Under the pieces are notes generated by a model that saw only the letters and a program-made list of their open reading frames with translations, made no database searches and was not told the DNA's origin. Both the position numbers and the translations under genes were made by a program. Shown here piece by piece: positions 38,685 through 47,567 of a DNA stretch of 64,000 nucleotides. Position 1 is the stretch's first letter. Every line of letters begins with the position of its first letter. Origin of the DNA: Lysobacter sp. (lineage in GTDB: Bacteria > Pseudomonadota > Gammaproteobacteria > Xanthomonadales > Xanthomonadaceae); the NCBI GenBank assembly GCA_019634715.1, contig JAHCAU010000001.1, positions 338,501-402,500 on the forward strand. The letters run 5' to 3'.

Positions 38685-39548
38685 ATGAAACCGACCGTCA
38701 CCCCCTTCTTCCACGACGACAGCTGCACCTGGACCTACGTGATCGCCGACCCGGCCACGCGACAGGCGGCGATCGTCGATCCGGTGCTGGATTTCGATGC
38801 GAAGTCCGGGCGGACGTCGACGGCCTCGGCGCAGCAGGTGCTGGACCACATCGGCGAACACGGGCTGGACGTGCGCTGGATTCTCGAAACCCATGCCCAT
38901 GCCGACCATCTCAGCGCCGCGCACTGGCTGAAACCGCAACTGCCCGGCGCCACGCTCGCCATCGGCGAAGGGATCCGCACGGTGCAGAAGGCCTTCCGGC
39001 CGATCTTCAACCTCGGCGAGCATTTTCCGGTCGACGGCTCGCAGTTCGACCGGCTGTTCGCCGACGGCGAGCGTTTCGCGATGGGCGATCTCGAGGCCGA
39101 GGTGATCGCGGTGCCGGGCCACACCAGCGACAGCCTCGCCTACCGGATCGGCGATGCATTGTTCGTCGGCGATTCGATCTTCATGCCCGATGGAGGCACT
39201 GCGCGCTGCGATTTCCCGGGTGGCGACGCGCGCACGCTGTACCGCTCGATCCAGCGCATGTTCGCGCTGCCGGGCGACACACGCGTCTTCGTGTGCCACG
39301 ACTACGCACCGGGCGGACGCGCCTACGCCTGCGAGACCACGATCGCCGCGCAGAAGGCCGGCAACATCCACGTGCGCGACGGCATCGCCGAGGACGACTT
39401 CGTCGCGGTGCGCACCGCGCGCGACGCGACGCTGGCGATGCCGACCCTGCTGCTGCCCGCCGTGCAGGTGAACATCCGCGCCGGCGCCCTGCCCGAGCCG
39501 GAGGACAACGGCGTGCGCTATCTCAAGCTGCCGATCGACCGGCTGTAG
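38685..39548 (+). CDS. MBL-fold persulfide dioxygenase-like hydrolase (Blh/ETHE1 group)
   Basis: 287 residues. The metal-binding motif THAHADH gives His70, His72, Asp74 and His75, with His146 in PGHTSDS and a further GDSIF Asp and CHDY His. Opening CTWTYVIADPATRQAAIVDPVLDFD is typical of the Blh/ETHE1 group, which oxidise glutathione persulfide to sulfite using iron. In Xylella and Agrobacterium blh belongs to the BigR regulon. Here it converges on a gene run containing SQR, rhodanese and a BigR-like repressor nearby, supporting the sulfur role. GGAG precedes the ATG. Confidence 0.85.
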   Translation: MKPTVTPFFHDDSCTWTYVIADPATRQAAIVDPVLDFDAKSGRTSTASAQQVLDHIGEHGLDVRWILETHAHADHLSAAHWLKPQLPGATLAIGEGIRTVQKAFRPIFNLGEHFPVDGSQFDRLFADGERFAMGDLEAEVIAVPGHTSDSLAYRIGDALFVGDSIFMPDGGTARCDFPGGDARTLYRSIQRMFALPGDTRVFVCHDYAPGGRAYACETTIAAQKAGNIHVRDGIAEDDFVAVRTARDATLAMPTLLLPAVQVNIRAGALPEPEDNGVRYLKLPIDRL

Positions 39549-39552
39549 GCGC

Positions 39553-40113
39553 TCAGGGCGCGGACAGCGCGGCGGGCGCGGCGCCCAGCGCGTCGCGGAC
39601 CTTCGCTTCGGTCGAGGTCATGCCCGCGCTGCGGCCGAAGGCCAGCGCCTGCTCGGCCGGCATGCCCTCGCCCGCCTTCATCAGCGCAAGCAGGCCGCCG
39701 ACACGGTTGCCGCTGGCGCAGTGCACCAGCACCGGACCACGCGTGGCGTCGAGCAAGTCGGCGAGGCGACGCGCGTTTTCGGGCGTCACCGCGCCGGCGC
39801 CGTCGATGGGCAGTTCGAGGTAGCGCATGCCGGCGGCGATGACTTCGGTGCGCTCGTCGCGGCCTTTCATTTCGCCGGCGGTGCGCAGGTTGATCACGGT
39901 CGCCACGCCGGCCTCGGCGAACGCGCGCCAGTCGGCTTCGGCCGGCTGACCGGTCACGTACAGCTGCGGCGCGGGCTGCTTCACGGCGGTGCCGGCGGGC
40001 GTGGACGCGATCGCCGGCAAGGCCCGCATCGCGTGGCCCGCGCAGGCGACAAGGACGATCGCCAGCATGGTGGCTGCTGACAGGTGGAAGGCGCGTCGGA
40101 GGATTCTGTTCAT
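39553..40113 (-). CDS. DUF442-type phosphatase/sulfurtransferase-like lipoprotein
   Basis: 186 residues. A signal segment ends at lipobox LVAC (about residue 24), suggesting a lipoprotein. The core is the DUF442 (Blh N-terminal, dual-specificity phosphatase-like) fold: ITGQP-like YVTGQPAEADW, NLRTAGE, and the CX5R loop HCASGNRVGG with Cys132 and Arg137. In other bacteria this domain is fused to or encoded with persulfide dioxygenases. It is the last gene of the sulfide run, tail to tail with the MBL gene. Confidence 0.8.
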   Translation of the reverse strand: MNRILRRAFHLSAATMLAIVLVACAGHAMRALPAIASTPAGTAVKQPAPQLYVTGQPAEADWRAFAEAGVATVINLRTAGEMKGRDERTEVIAAGMRYLELPIDGAGAVTPENARRLADLLDATRGPVLVHCASGNRVGGLLALMKAGEGMPAEQALAFGRSAGMTSTEAKVRDALGAAPAALSAP

Positions 40114-40118
40114 GGCAT

Positions 40119-40559
40119 TCAGCCCTGCAGTTGCATGCGCACCCAGCGCACGATGTCGGTCGCGCCCATGGCGCCGGAACGGCGCGCGCGTTCGCGGCCG
40201 CGGTGGAACAGCACGAGCGTGGGAATGCTGCGGATGTCGAAGCGTCCGCCCAGCGCGGGCTCGGCTTCGGTGTCGACCTTGGCCAGGCGCAGCGCGGGTT
40301 CGAGCTGGCCAGCGGCCTGCTCGAAATGCGGCGCCATCATCCGGCACGGCTGGCACCACGGCGCCCAGAAATCCACCAGCACCGGCAGGTCGCCATCGAC
40401 GACGTGGCGATCGAAATTCCCGGCGTCCAAAGCCAGGGGATGCGCGGCGAACAGCGGCTGCTTGCAGCGCCCGCAGACCGGCGCATCGGCCAGGCGCATG
40501 GCCGGCACGCGGTTGAGCGCGTGGCAGGCAGGGCATGCGATCTTCAGTGCATCGGTCAT
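40119..40559 (-). CDS. trxC: Thioredoxin 2 (zinc-ribbon thioredoxin) with CQPC active site
   Basis: 146 residues. N-terminal zinc ribbon with Cys9, Cys12, Cys29 and Cys32, then a thioredoxin fold. The active site reads WAPWCQPCRMMAP (Cys69, Gln70, Pro71, Cys72), where Trx2 normally has CGPC; the change should shift redox potential or specificity. The cis-Pro SIPTLVLF is present. It lies one base after the OsmC-like gene. Position in the sulfide run suggests reducing persulfidated proteins. Confidence 0.92.
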   Translation of the reverse strand: MTDALKIACPACHALNRVPAMRLADAPVCGRCKQPLFAAHPLALDAGNFDRHVVDGDLPVLVDFWAPWCQPCRMMAPHFEQAAGQLEPALRLAKVDTEAEPALGGRFDIRSIPTLVLFHRGRERARRSGAMGATDIVRWVRMQLQG

Positions 40560-40560
40560 G

Positions 40561-41022
40561 TCAGCCCTCCGCTTCGAGCATGCGGCCGCTGGCATCGCGG
40601 ATGGTGACATCGACCTGCATGCCTTCGCGCACGCTCTGCGTGACCACGCAGAACTGCTCGAACTGGGCAAGCACGCGCGGCAGGTGCTCCAGCGCCTCGG
40701 CGGTGTCGGACAGCTGGATCGACACCTCGGCGCGCGGAATGCGCCAGCGACCTTCGGCATTGCGCACCTTCTCGCCGACGATCTCGGCACGGATCGGTCC
40801 CGGCGCATTCCTGAACTTGCGCAGCGCGAACAGCAGGCTGGCGCTGAGGCAGTTGGCGATGCCGGCCAGCAGCAGCGCGGACGGATTCGGGTCGCGGCCC
40901 TCGCCCAGCGGCGGCGGTTCGTCGGTGAACAGCGGATCGATGTCGGTGCCTTCGAAGCTCACCTTGAACGCGTACGGCCCCTCCTGTTCGAGGAAGATGC
41001 GGATGTCGGAGGATTCGCTCAT
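40561..41022 (-). CDS. OsmC-family peroxiredoxin-like protein
   Basis: 153 residues. The two family cysteines are Cys58 (LLLAGIANCLSASLLFAL) and Cys125 (FEQFCVVTQSVREG). OsmC/Ohr proteins reduce organic peroxides with thiols; some are linked to sulfane sulfur stress. The start at 41022 overlaps the DUF3365 gene by four bases (ATGA). Its exact substrate is unknown. Confidence 0.87.
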   Translation of the reverse strand: MSESSDIRIFLEQEGPYAFKVSFEGTDIDPLFTDEPPPLGEGRDPNPSALLLAGIANCLSASLLFALRKFRNAPGPIRAEIVGEKVRNAEGRWRIPRAEVSIQLSDTAEALEHLPRVLAQFEQFCVVTQSVREGMQVDVTIRDASGRMLEAEG

Positions 41023-41660
41023 GGCCCGGGTTCCTTCGTGGCGATTGCCGGCACTTCGACCCAGAGCGCACCGCGCAGGTCGCCGGCATCGAAGCCGGTT
41101 GCCGTGTCCGCCGGATAGTAGCGCGCGATGGCCTGCAGCGCGTCGGATGGCGGCGACCTGCCATGGCAGGCGAGGCACAGCGGTTCCACCGCGATTCCGC
41201 GCATCATGCGCAAGGAGACATCGCCCGGCAGGTCGATGACCTGGACGTGGATCTGCTCGCCCGGCTTCGCGCCCGCGGCCACGTTGCGCTGGAAGCCGGC
41301 GAGGACCACGGCCTGCCAGTCCGCTGCGGCATTCGCCGGATTGCGCTGCCGCCCGGCAACGGGCACCCGGCCGATGCGCACGCCGTGCTCGGCGCCGATG
41401 CGCTCGGCGATCTTCGGCGCCTCGGTGTGGCAGAACCCGACCGCACCCGCCAGCCCGTCTTCCGCGATGCGCGACGACAGGGTCGCCTTGAGCGTCGTGC
41501 TGAACGCCCTGGCGGCGGACTGCACGCGGTCGAGCGGCGAGGCCTCGACCAGCGACGCCTCGACCAGCGATTGGGCCGAGGTCGCGCCGACCAGCAGCAG
41601 CGCGATGACGGCCGGGACGACGCTGCGGCGGACGATCGGGCGGGGGAAGGACCGGTTCAT
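41019..41660 (-). CDS. Exported c-type heme DUF3365 protein
   Basis: 213 residues. Signal peptide to about residue 30 (VIALLLVGATSAQ), then a five-residue duplication SLVEA-SLVEA. DUF3365-like (Tll0287-type sensor) core with NPANAAADWQ and one heme c motif CLACH (Cys162, Cys165, His166); another Cys77 is in GFCHTEAP. It probably senses or transfers electrons in the periplasm. It overlaps the RND pump gene (4 bases) and the OsmC-like gene (4 bases). Confidence 0.83.
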   Translation of the reverse strand: MNRSFPRPIVRRSVVPAVIALLLVGATSAQSLVEASLVEASPLDRVQSAARAFSTTLKATLSSRIAEDGLAGAVGFCHTEAPKIAERIGAEHGVRIGRVPVAGRQRNPANAAADWQAVVLAGFQRNVAAGAKPGEQIHVQVIDLPGDVSLRMMRGIAVEPLCLACHGRSPPSDALQAIARYYPADTATGFDAGDLRGALWVEVPAIATKEPGP

Positions 41661-44600
41661 GCGAGGACATCCCGGGCGGGCGTGCGCGACAACAGCACGA
41701 AGTACAGCAGCGGAATGACGACCAGGGTCAGCACGGTGCTGACCAGGATGCCGAAGATCAGCGACACCGCGAGGCCGTTGAAGATCGGGTCGTCGAGGAT
41801 GAAGAACGCGCCGAGCATCGCCGCCAGCGCGGTCAGCACGATCGGCTGGGCGCGCACGGCGCCGGCCTCGATCACCGCATCGGCCGGGCTGCGGCCTTCG
41901 GCGATCGACTGGTTGATGAAGTCCACCAGCAGGATGGAATTGCGCACGATGATGCCGGCCAGCGCGATCATGCCGATCATCGAGGTCGCGGTGAACTGCG
42001 CGCCGAGCAGCGCGTGCCCCGGCATCACGCCGATCACGGTCATCGGGATCGGCGCCATGATCACCAGCGGCACCAGGTAGCTGCGGAACTGCGCGACGAT
42101 CAGCAGGTAGATCAGCACCAGGCCGGCGGCGTAGGCGATACCCATGTCGCGGAAGGTCTCGTAGGTGATCTGCCACTCGCCATCCCACTTGATCGCCTCG
42201 ACGGCGGTGTCGGCGGGCTGGCGGATGAAGCTCTGCTGCAGCCGGCGCCCCGCGATGTCGTGGCCGGACACCTGCCCGACCAGATCGAACATGCCGTACA
42301 GCGGGCTGTCCAACGCGCCGGCCTCGTCGCCCATCACGTAGACCACCGGCAGCAGGTCCTTGTGGTGGATCGCGCCGTCCCAGCCGGCGCGCTCGACGGT
42401 GACCACTTCCGACAGCGGCAGCATCTGGCCCTGCCCGCCCTTCACGGTCAACGCGAGCAGGCGCTGCAGGCTGGCCTGTTCGGACACCGGCACGCGCAGG
42501 CGCACCGGGCGCGGATGCCGCGACACGCCGTCCTGCACGTAGGTGGCATCGTGGCCGCCGACCGCGGCCGCCAGGGTGTTCGCGATCGTCGCCTGGTCCA
42601 CGCCCAGCCGCGTCGCGCGGTCGCGATCGACCAGCAGCACCTCGCGCGGCGCGTCGGCCTCGACCGTGGTGTCGATGTCGACGATGCCCCCGGTGGCGCG
42701 GAAGCGGGCTTCCAATGCCTGCGCGACCTTGCGCGCCTGGTCGTAGTCGGGTCCGTAGACCTCGGCGACCAGCGGCGCCAGCACCGGCGGGCCGGGCGGC
42801 ACTTCGACCACCTTCACCGACGCGCCATGGCGACGGCCGATCGCGTCGAGCACCGGGCGGATCGCACGGGCGATGTCGTGGCTCTTGCGGTCGCGGTGGT
42901 GCTTGTCGACCAGGTTGACCTGCAGGTCGCCGACGTTGGCGCCGCTGCGCAGGAAATACTGGCGGACCAGGCCGTTGAAGTTGATCGGCGCCGAAGTGCC
43001 GGCGTAGGCCTGCACGCTCGCGACTTCCGGCAGTTCCAGCGTGCGCGCGGCCAGTTCCGCGAGCAGCGCGTTGGTGCTTTCCAGCGTGCGGCCCTCGGGC
43101 AGGTCGACCACGACCTGCAGCTCCGACTTGTTGTCGAAGGGCAGCATCTTCAGCACGACCAGTTGCACCGCCGCCAGGCTGGCCGACAGCAGCACCAGCC
43201 CGACCATGCCACCGAACAGCCAGCGCCGGCGAAGCGGCGCGCGGTCACCGACCAGGAACGGCGTCATCACCCGGCGGAACAGGCGGTGCAGGCGCGATTC
43301 GCCGGCATCGGCGGTGTGCGCATCGCCGTGCGCGACGACATGCGGCTTGAGCAGCTTCAGCGACAGCCACGGCGTCACGATCAGCGCGATCGCCAGCGAG
43401 ATCAGCATGCCGGCGGAGGCGTTGATCGGGATCGGCCGCATGTACGGGCCCATCAACCCGCTGACGAAAGCCATCGGCAGCAGTGCGGCGATCACGGTGA
43501 AGGTGGCGAGGATGGTCGGGCCGCCGACTTCGTCGACGGCGGGTGGAATCGCTTCGCGCAGGGTCTTGCCACCGCGCGCCATGTGCCGGTGGATGTTCTC
43601 GACCACCACGATGGCATCATCGACGAGGATGCCGATCGAGAAGATCAGCGCGAACAGCGAGACGCGGTTGAGCGTGAATCCCATCGCCCACGAGGCGAAC
43701 AGGGTCAGTGCGAGGGTCAGCACCACGGCGGCGCCGACCACCAGCGCCTCGCGGCGACCCAGCGCGAACAGCACCAGCAACACCACCGACAGCGTGGCGA
43801 ACATCAGCTTCTGGATGAGCTTCTGCGCCTTGTCGGTCGCGGTGGCGCCGTAGTCGCGCACGATCTCGACGTGCACGGCGTCGGGGATGAGTTCACCGCG
43901 CAGGGTCTGGATGCGCGACGCGATCGCCGCAGTGATGTCCGACGCATTGCTGCCCGGTTTCTTGGCGATGGCGATCGTCAGCGCCGGGCTGGTGCCGGCC
44001 TTCGGTCCCGGCTGGCCGGCGGGCACGGCGTGCCAGACATAGCTCGACGGCACATCGATGCCGGCACGCACCTCGGCGACATCGGCCAGCGTCACCGGCT
44101 TGCCGTCGCGCAGGCCGAGCACCAGCGCGGCGACATCGTCGCGGTCGGCGAGGAAACGGCCTGCGGTCACCGGCACGCTGCGGTCGTCGCCGACGCGCTC
44201 GCCGACATGGCGCACCACGTTCGCGGCCTGCAGCGACTGCACGACCTCGCCCACGCTCAGGCCGAATGCGGCGAGGCGCGCGGGTTCCAGCGTGACCGCG
44301 ACCACGCGGTCCGGCGCATCGATGGTGTAGACATCGCGGGTGCCGGGCACGCGCTTGAGTTCGGTTTCGAGCGTGCGCGCGACGGCGGCGAGATCCTCGA
44401 TGCCGGTGGACTCGTCGTCCGACCACAGGGTCAGCGCCATCACCGGCACATCGTCGATGCCCTTGGGCTTGATCAGCGGCTGGCCGACGCCGACACCTTG
44501 CGGCATCCAGTCGGCATTGGAATAGACCTGGTTGTACAGGCGCACGATCGCCGGCTGGCGCTCGACCCCGACCGTGTATTCCACGGTCAGCACGGCCATG

Positions 44601-44890
44601 CCCGGCCGGCTGATCGAATACACGTGCTTCACGCCCTCGATCTCGGACAGTTTCTGTTCCAGCGGATAACTCACCAGCTGCTCGACGTCGCGCGCCGACG
44701 CGCCGGGGAACGGCACGAACACGTTCGCCATGGTCACGTCGATCTGCGGCTCTTCCTCGCGCGGCGTCACCAGCACGGCGACCAGACCGAGGATCAGACC
44801 CATCAGCGCGAGCACGGGCGTCAGCGGATTGGCCTGGAAGGCGCGGGACAGACGTCCGGACAGCCCGAGCTGGGGTGTGGGTTCAACCAT
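41657..44890 (-). CDS. RND efflux pump, inner-membrane permease
   Basis: 1077 residues, twelve-helix RND architecture: helix 1 at about 27-45, large periplasmic loop, helices 2-6 in about 350-560, second loop, and helices 8-12 at the end. Proton-relay residues are in SIGILVDDAIVVVENIHRH. It opens AFQANPLTPVLALMGLILGLVAVLVTPREEEPQIDVTMANVFVPFPGAS, the AcrB/MexB-unlike 'EEEPQI' subgroup found with YgaP/SQR-type loci. Substrate not known. Four-base overlap with the next gene and eight-base overlap with the adaptor gene. Confidence 0.93.
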   Translation of the reverse strand: MVEPTPQLGLSGRLSRAFQANPLTPVLALMGLILGLVAVLVTPREEEPQIDVTMANVFVPFPGASARDVEQLVSYPLEQKLSEIEGVKHVYSISRPGMAVLTVEYTVGVERQPAIVRLYNQVYSNADWMPQGVGVGQPLIKPKGIDDVPVMALTLWSDDESTGIEDLAAVARTLETELKRVPGTRDVYTIDAPDRVVAVTLEPARLAAFGLSVGEVVQSLQAANVVRHVGERVGDDRSVPVTAGRFLADRDDVAALVLGLRDGKPVTLADVAEVRAGIDVPSSYVWHAVPAGQPGPKAGTSPALTIAIAKKPGSNASDITAAIASRIQTLRGELIPDAVHVEIVRDYGATATDKAQKLIQKLMFATLSVVLLVLFALGRREALVVGAAVVLTLALTLFASWAMGFTLNRVSLFALIFSIGILVDDAIVVVENIHRHMARGGKTLREAIPPAVDEVGGPTILATFTVIAALLPMAFVSGLMGPYMRPIPINASAGMLISLAIALIVTPWLSLKLLKPHVVAHGDAHTADAGESRLHRLFRRVMTPFLVGDRAPLRRRWLFGGMVGLVLLSASLAAVQLVVLKMLPFDNKSELQVVVDLPEGRTLESTNALLAELAARTLELPEVASVQAYAGTSAPINFNGLVRQYFLRSGANVGDLQVNLVDKHHRDRKSHDIARAIRPVLDAIGRRHGASVKVVEVPPGPPVLAPLVAEVYGPDYDQARKVAQALEARFRATGGIVDIDTTVEADAPREVLLVDRDRATRLGVDQATIANTLAAAVGGHDATYVQDGVSRHPRPVRLRVPVSEQASLQRLLALTVKGGQGQMLPLSEVVTVERAGWDGAIHHKDLLPVVYVMGDEAGALDSPLYGMFDLVGQVSGHDIAGRRLQQSFIRQPADTAVEAIKWDGEWQITYETFRDMGIAYAAGLVLIYLLIVAQFRSYLVPLVIMAPIPMTVIGVMPGHALLGAQFTATSMIGMIALAGIIVRNSILLVDFINQSIAEGRSPADAVIEAGAVRAQPIVLTALAAMLGAFFILDDPIFNGLAVSLIFGILVSTVLTLVVIPLLYFVLLSRTPARDVLA

Positions 44891-45989
44891 GCGCCTCTCC
44901 CTGCGCGGCACGCGCGGCGGCGAGCGCGCGCAGCGCCTCGACGGGATCGCGCGCGACCACCTCGCCCGCAGCGAGGCCCGAGAGCACATCGACGGCGTCG
45001 CCGTGGCGCGCGCCCAGGCGCACCTGGCGCAGCAGCACGCGGCCGTCCTTCACCACGTACACGGCGGTGAGTTCGCCGCGCCGCGCCACGGCGGCATCGG
45101 GAATGCGCACGCCGCCATCGCGGCCTTCGCCGCCGGCGATCGGGAACACCACCTTCGCGGTCGCGCCCGGCGCCGGCGCACCTGTCTCGATGCGCGGCAA
45201 TGCGACGCGCACCGGCACGCTGTGGCTGGCAGGATCGGCGGCGGGATAGACCACGACCGCGCGCGCCGCGACGCTGCGCCCGTCGTCGAACACCACCCGC
45301 GCCTGCGGCTTCGCGCGGATCGCATCGGCGGCGGACTGCGGCACGCGCACTTCGATGCGCAGATCGTCCGGCGCGTAGACGGTCAGCAGCGGCTGGCCGG
45401 GGCCGACGGTTTCGCCGGGCTCGACGCGACGCGCGGCGACGATGCCGGCGTAGGGCGCGCGCACCGTCGTGTAGTCCGCGTTCTGCCCCGCGGCCGACAC
45501 CTGCGCGCGCGCGGCGTCGCGCGCGGCGTTGGCCGCATCGCGCGCGGCGCGGGCCTGGTCGAGCTGCGCGCCGGAGACATACCTGTCGCGCGCCAGCGAT
45601 GCGAAACGCTGGTACTGGCGTTCGGCCTCGACGGCCGAGGCTTCCGCCGCGCGCAGCTGCGCACGCGCGGCATCGACACCAGCCTGCTGTTCGACCACGG
45701 TCAGCCGCAGCAGCACCTGGCCGGCGGCGACACGGTCGTTCACGTCGACATCCACCGCCGTCACGCGGCCGCCGGTCTGCGCCGACAGCACCGCTTCGCG
45801 CACCGCTTCCACGGTGCCGTCCCAGGCACGGCCATCGCGCGCGGCATCGGCCGAGACGACGAAGGTGTCCAGCGACGGCGCCGCCGCGCGAGCATCGACG
45901 GCATCGCCGCCGCCGCAGGCCGACAGCGCGGCCGAGAGCGAGAACGCAAGCGCCAGGCGCAGGCCGGCAGGATTCACTTGAAAGCGCAT
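44883..45989 (-). CDS. RND efflux periplasmic adaptor lipoprotein
   Basis: 368 residues from the ATG at 45989, which lies inside the last codons of the DUF2892 gene. Lipoprotein signal ending LSAC (about residue 25). Lipoyl halves (AQTGGRVTAVDVDVNDRVAAGQVLLRL and RAPYAGIVAARRVEPGETVGPGQPLL) flank a coiled coil at about 85-150. It docks the RND pump; no outer-membrane channel gene is nearby, so a channel from elsewhere must be shared. Confidence 0.9.
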   Translation of the reverse strand: MRFQVNPAGLRLALAFSLSAALSACGGGDAVDARAAAPSLDTFVVSADAARDGRAWDGTVEAVREAVLSAQTGGRVTAVDVDVNDRVAAGQVLLRLTVVEQQAGVDAARAQLRAAEASAVEAERQYQRFASLARDRYVSGAQLDQARAARDAANAARDAARAQVSAAGQNADYTTVRAPYAGIVAARRVEPGETVGPGQPLLTVYAPDDLRIEVRVPQSAADAIRAKPQARVVFDDGRSVAARAVVVYPAADPASHSVPVRVALPRIETGAPAPGATAKVVFPIAGGEGRDGGVRIPDAAVARRGELTAVYVVKDGRVLLRQVRLGARHGDAVDVLSGLAAGEVVARDPVEALRALAAARAAQGEAHG

Positions 45990-46177
45990 CCGCTGCCCAC
46001 TCCGAGTTTGCGGAACACGATCGCCGCCGGGCAGAACCCGGTGACGCTGGCCTGCAGCAGGTTCAGGCCGATGAAGGCGGTGAACAGCCAGAACCACGGC
46101 GACACGAACTGCGTCAGCACGAGGCTCAGGAGGATCATCAGGCCGGCGAAGGCCATCACGGCGCGGTCGAGGTTCAT
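45974..46177 (-). CDS. DUF2892 (YgaP transmembrane-domain-like) protein
   Basis: 67 residues with two transmembrane helices (about 8-24 and 27-45) and two Cys (49 in GFCPAAIVFRKLG and 64). This matches the membrane half of E. coli YgaP, a membrane rhodanese. Here the rhodanese half is a separate gene (47568) across the divergent promoter, so YgaP appears split. It overlaps the adaptor gene by 16 bases. Confidence 0.88.
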   Translation of the reverse strand: MNLDRAVMAFAGLMILLSLVLTQFVSPWFWLFTAFIGLNLLQASVTGFCPAAIVFRKLGVGSGCAFK

Positions 46178-46202
46178 GGTGCGTCTCCGATGGGGGTCGA
46201 GG

Positions 46203-47477
46203 TCATTTCAGGCGTTCGATGCCGAGGGCACTGAGCACGTACTTTTCGTAGATCGGCTCGCTCGTGCCGTTGCGCATCTTGTAGAGGAAGTATTTTTCGA
46301 AGGCGATCTTCGCCAGGTGCACCCATTTGCCAATCTTCGTCCAGGTGACGTTGCGCGGCGGGATCTGCGGCAGCGCGACGAAGGCCGCGCCGGTGTCGCC
46401 CATGTCGGCCAGGCACACCGCGTTCCATGTCCCTTCGAAAATGGCGGGTTTTCCAGCCAGTTCGGCCTGGATGTTGCGCACGATGGTGGTGACCATCGAT
46501 TCGATCATGAAGCCGGTCTTGGGCGCGCCGATGGGAATCGGCGTGGCCTCGACCGGCGGGATCGCGACGCACACGCCGGCAGCGAAGACGTTCGGGTATT
46601 TCACGCTGCGCTGATGCTTGTCGACGAGGACGAAGCCGCGCGGGTTGCACAGGCCGTCGACGGCGGTGACGGCATCCACGCCGCGGAACGCCGGCAGCAT
46701 CATCGCGTACGAGAAACCCAGGTCGTGTTCCTTCACCGGCTGCGCCTTGTCGTCGTGCTCGACGACATGCATGCGGCCTTCCTCGACCGCACTCACCTTC
46801 GCATTGGTCACCCACTTGATATGCCGCCGGCGCAGTTCGGACTCCATCAGGCCCTTGGAGTCGCCCACGCCGCCCAGCCCCATGTGGCCGATGTACGGCT
46901 CGCTGGTGACGAAGGTCATCGGCACCTTGTCGCGCAGCCTGCGCTTGCGCAGGTCGGCATCGAGGATCATCGCGAATTCGTAGGCCGGGCCGAAGCAGCT
47001 CGCACCGGCCATCGCGCCGACGACGATCGGGCCGGGCTGCTTCAGGAAGGCCTCGTAGGCCTCCCAGGCATGCCGGGCGTGCGGCGTGGTGCACACCGAC
47101 TGGGTGAAGCCGCCGTCCGGGCCGCTGCCGGGCACTTCATCGAAGGCCAGCTTCGGGCCGGTGCAGACCAGCAGGTAGTCGTATTCGACCACGGTGCCGT
47201 CGCCGGTCTCGACCCGGTTCGCTTCGGCATCGATCCGCACCACCCCGTCGCTGCGGAAGTCGATGCCCTTCTTCGCCAGGCACTCGCCCGCCGGCAGGGT
47301 GATGGCCTCCGGCGCGCGCCAGCCGACCGCGACCCAGGGATTGGAGGGCGTGAAGCTGAACCGGTCGCCGTCACCGATCACGGTGATGCGCTGACCGCTG
47401 CCCAGGATCTCGCGGAGCTCGTAAGCCGCGCTCATGCCGCCCAGGCCTGCGCCGATGACCACGATGCTGCTGCTCAT
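46203..47477 (-). CDS. sqr: Sulfide:quinone oxidoreductase
   Basis: 424 residues. FAD-binding GAGLGGMSAAYEL at the N-terminus. The three catalytic cysteines are Cys129 (QSVCTTPHA), Cys161 (GASCFGPAYE) and Cys355 (TWNAVCLADMGDTG); the spacing matches Cys128/160/356 of the Acidithiobacillus enzyme. It oxidises sulfide to polysulfide or persulfide and passes electrons to quinone at the inner membrane. GGAGG precedes the ATG. First gene of the minus-strand run, divergent from rhodanese-arsR. Confidence 0.92.
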   Translation of the reverse strand: MSSSIVVIGAGLGGMSAAYELREILGSGQRITVIGDGDRFSFTPSNPWVAVGWRAPEAITLPAGECLAKKGIDFRSDGVVRIDAEANRVETGDGTVVEYDYLLVCTGPKLAFDEVPGSGPDGGFTQSVCTTPHARHAWEAYEAFLKQPGPIVVGAMAGASCFGPAYEFAMILDADLRKRRLRDKVPMTFVTSEPYIGHMGLGGVGDSKGLMESELRRRHIKWVTNAKVSAVEEGRMHVVEHDDKAQPVKEHDLGFSYAMMLPAFRGVDAVTAVDGLCNPRGFVLVDKHQRSVKYPNVFAAGVCVAIPPVEATPIPIGAPKTGFMIESMVTTIVRNIQAELAGKPAIFEGTWNAVCLADMGDTGAAFVALPQIPPRNVTWTKIGKWVHLAKIAFEKYFLYKMRNGTSEPIYEKYVLSALGIERLK

Positions 47478-47490
47478 GCGCCCTCCGAAT

Positions 47491-47541
47491 AAATTGAATG
47501 AATTCTAATTTAGAAATATCTTATTTAGACTTTGCTACACT
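47491..47541. promoter_or_regulatory. Divergent promoter and candidate BigR/SqrR operator
   Basis: A short AT-rich island in very GC-rich DNA. It contains a perfect 13-bp palindrome TTCTAA-T-TTAGAA (47503-47515) and a second half-like copy (tcttatttaga, 47519-47529). On the plus strand an extended -10 TGCTACACT (47533-47541) serves the rhodanese gene; on the minus strand TAGAAT, within the palindrome, could serve sqr. AT-rich palindromes over the promoter are the known BigR binding pattern. Operator assignment is inference. Confidence 0.75.
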
Positions 47542-47567
47542 GTCAACCACCCCACCGGAGACCTCCC

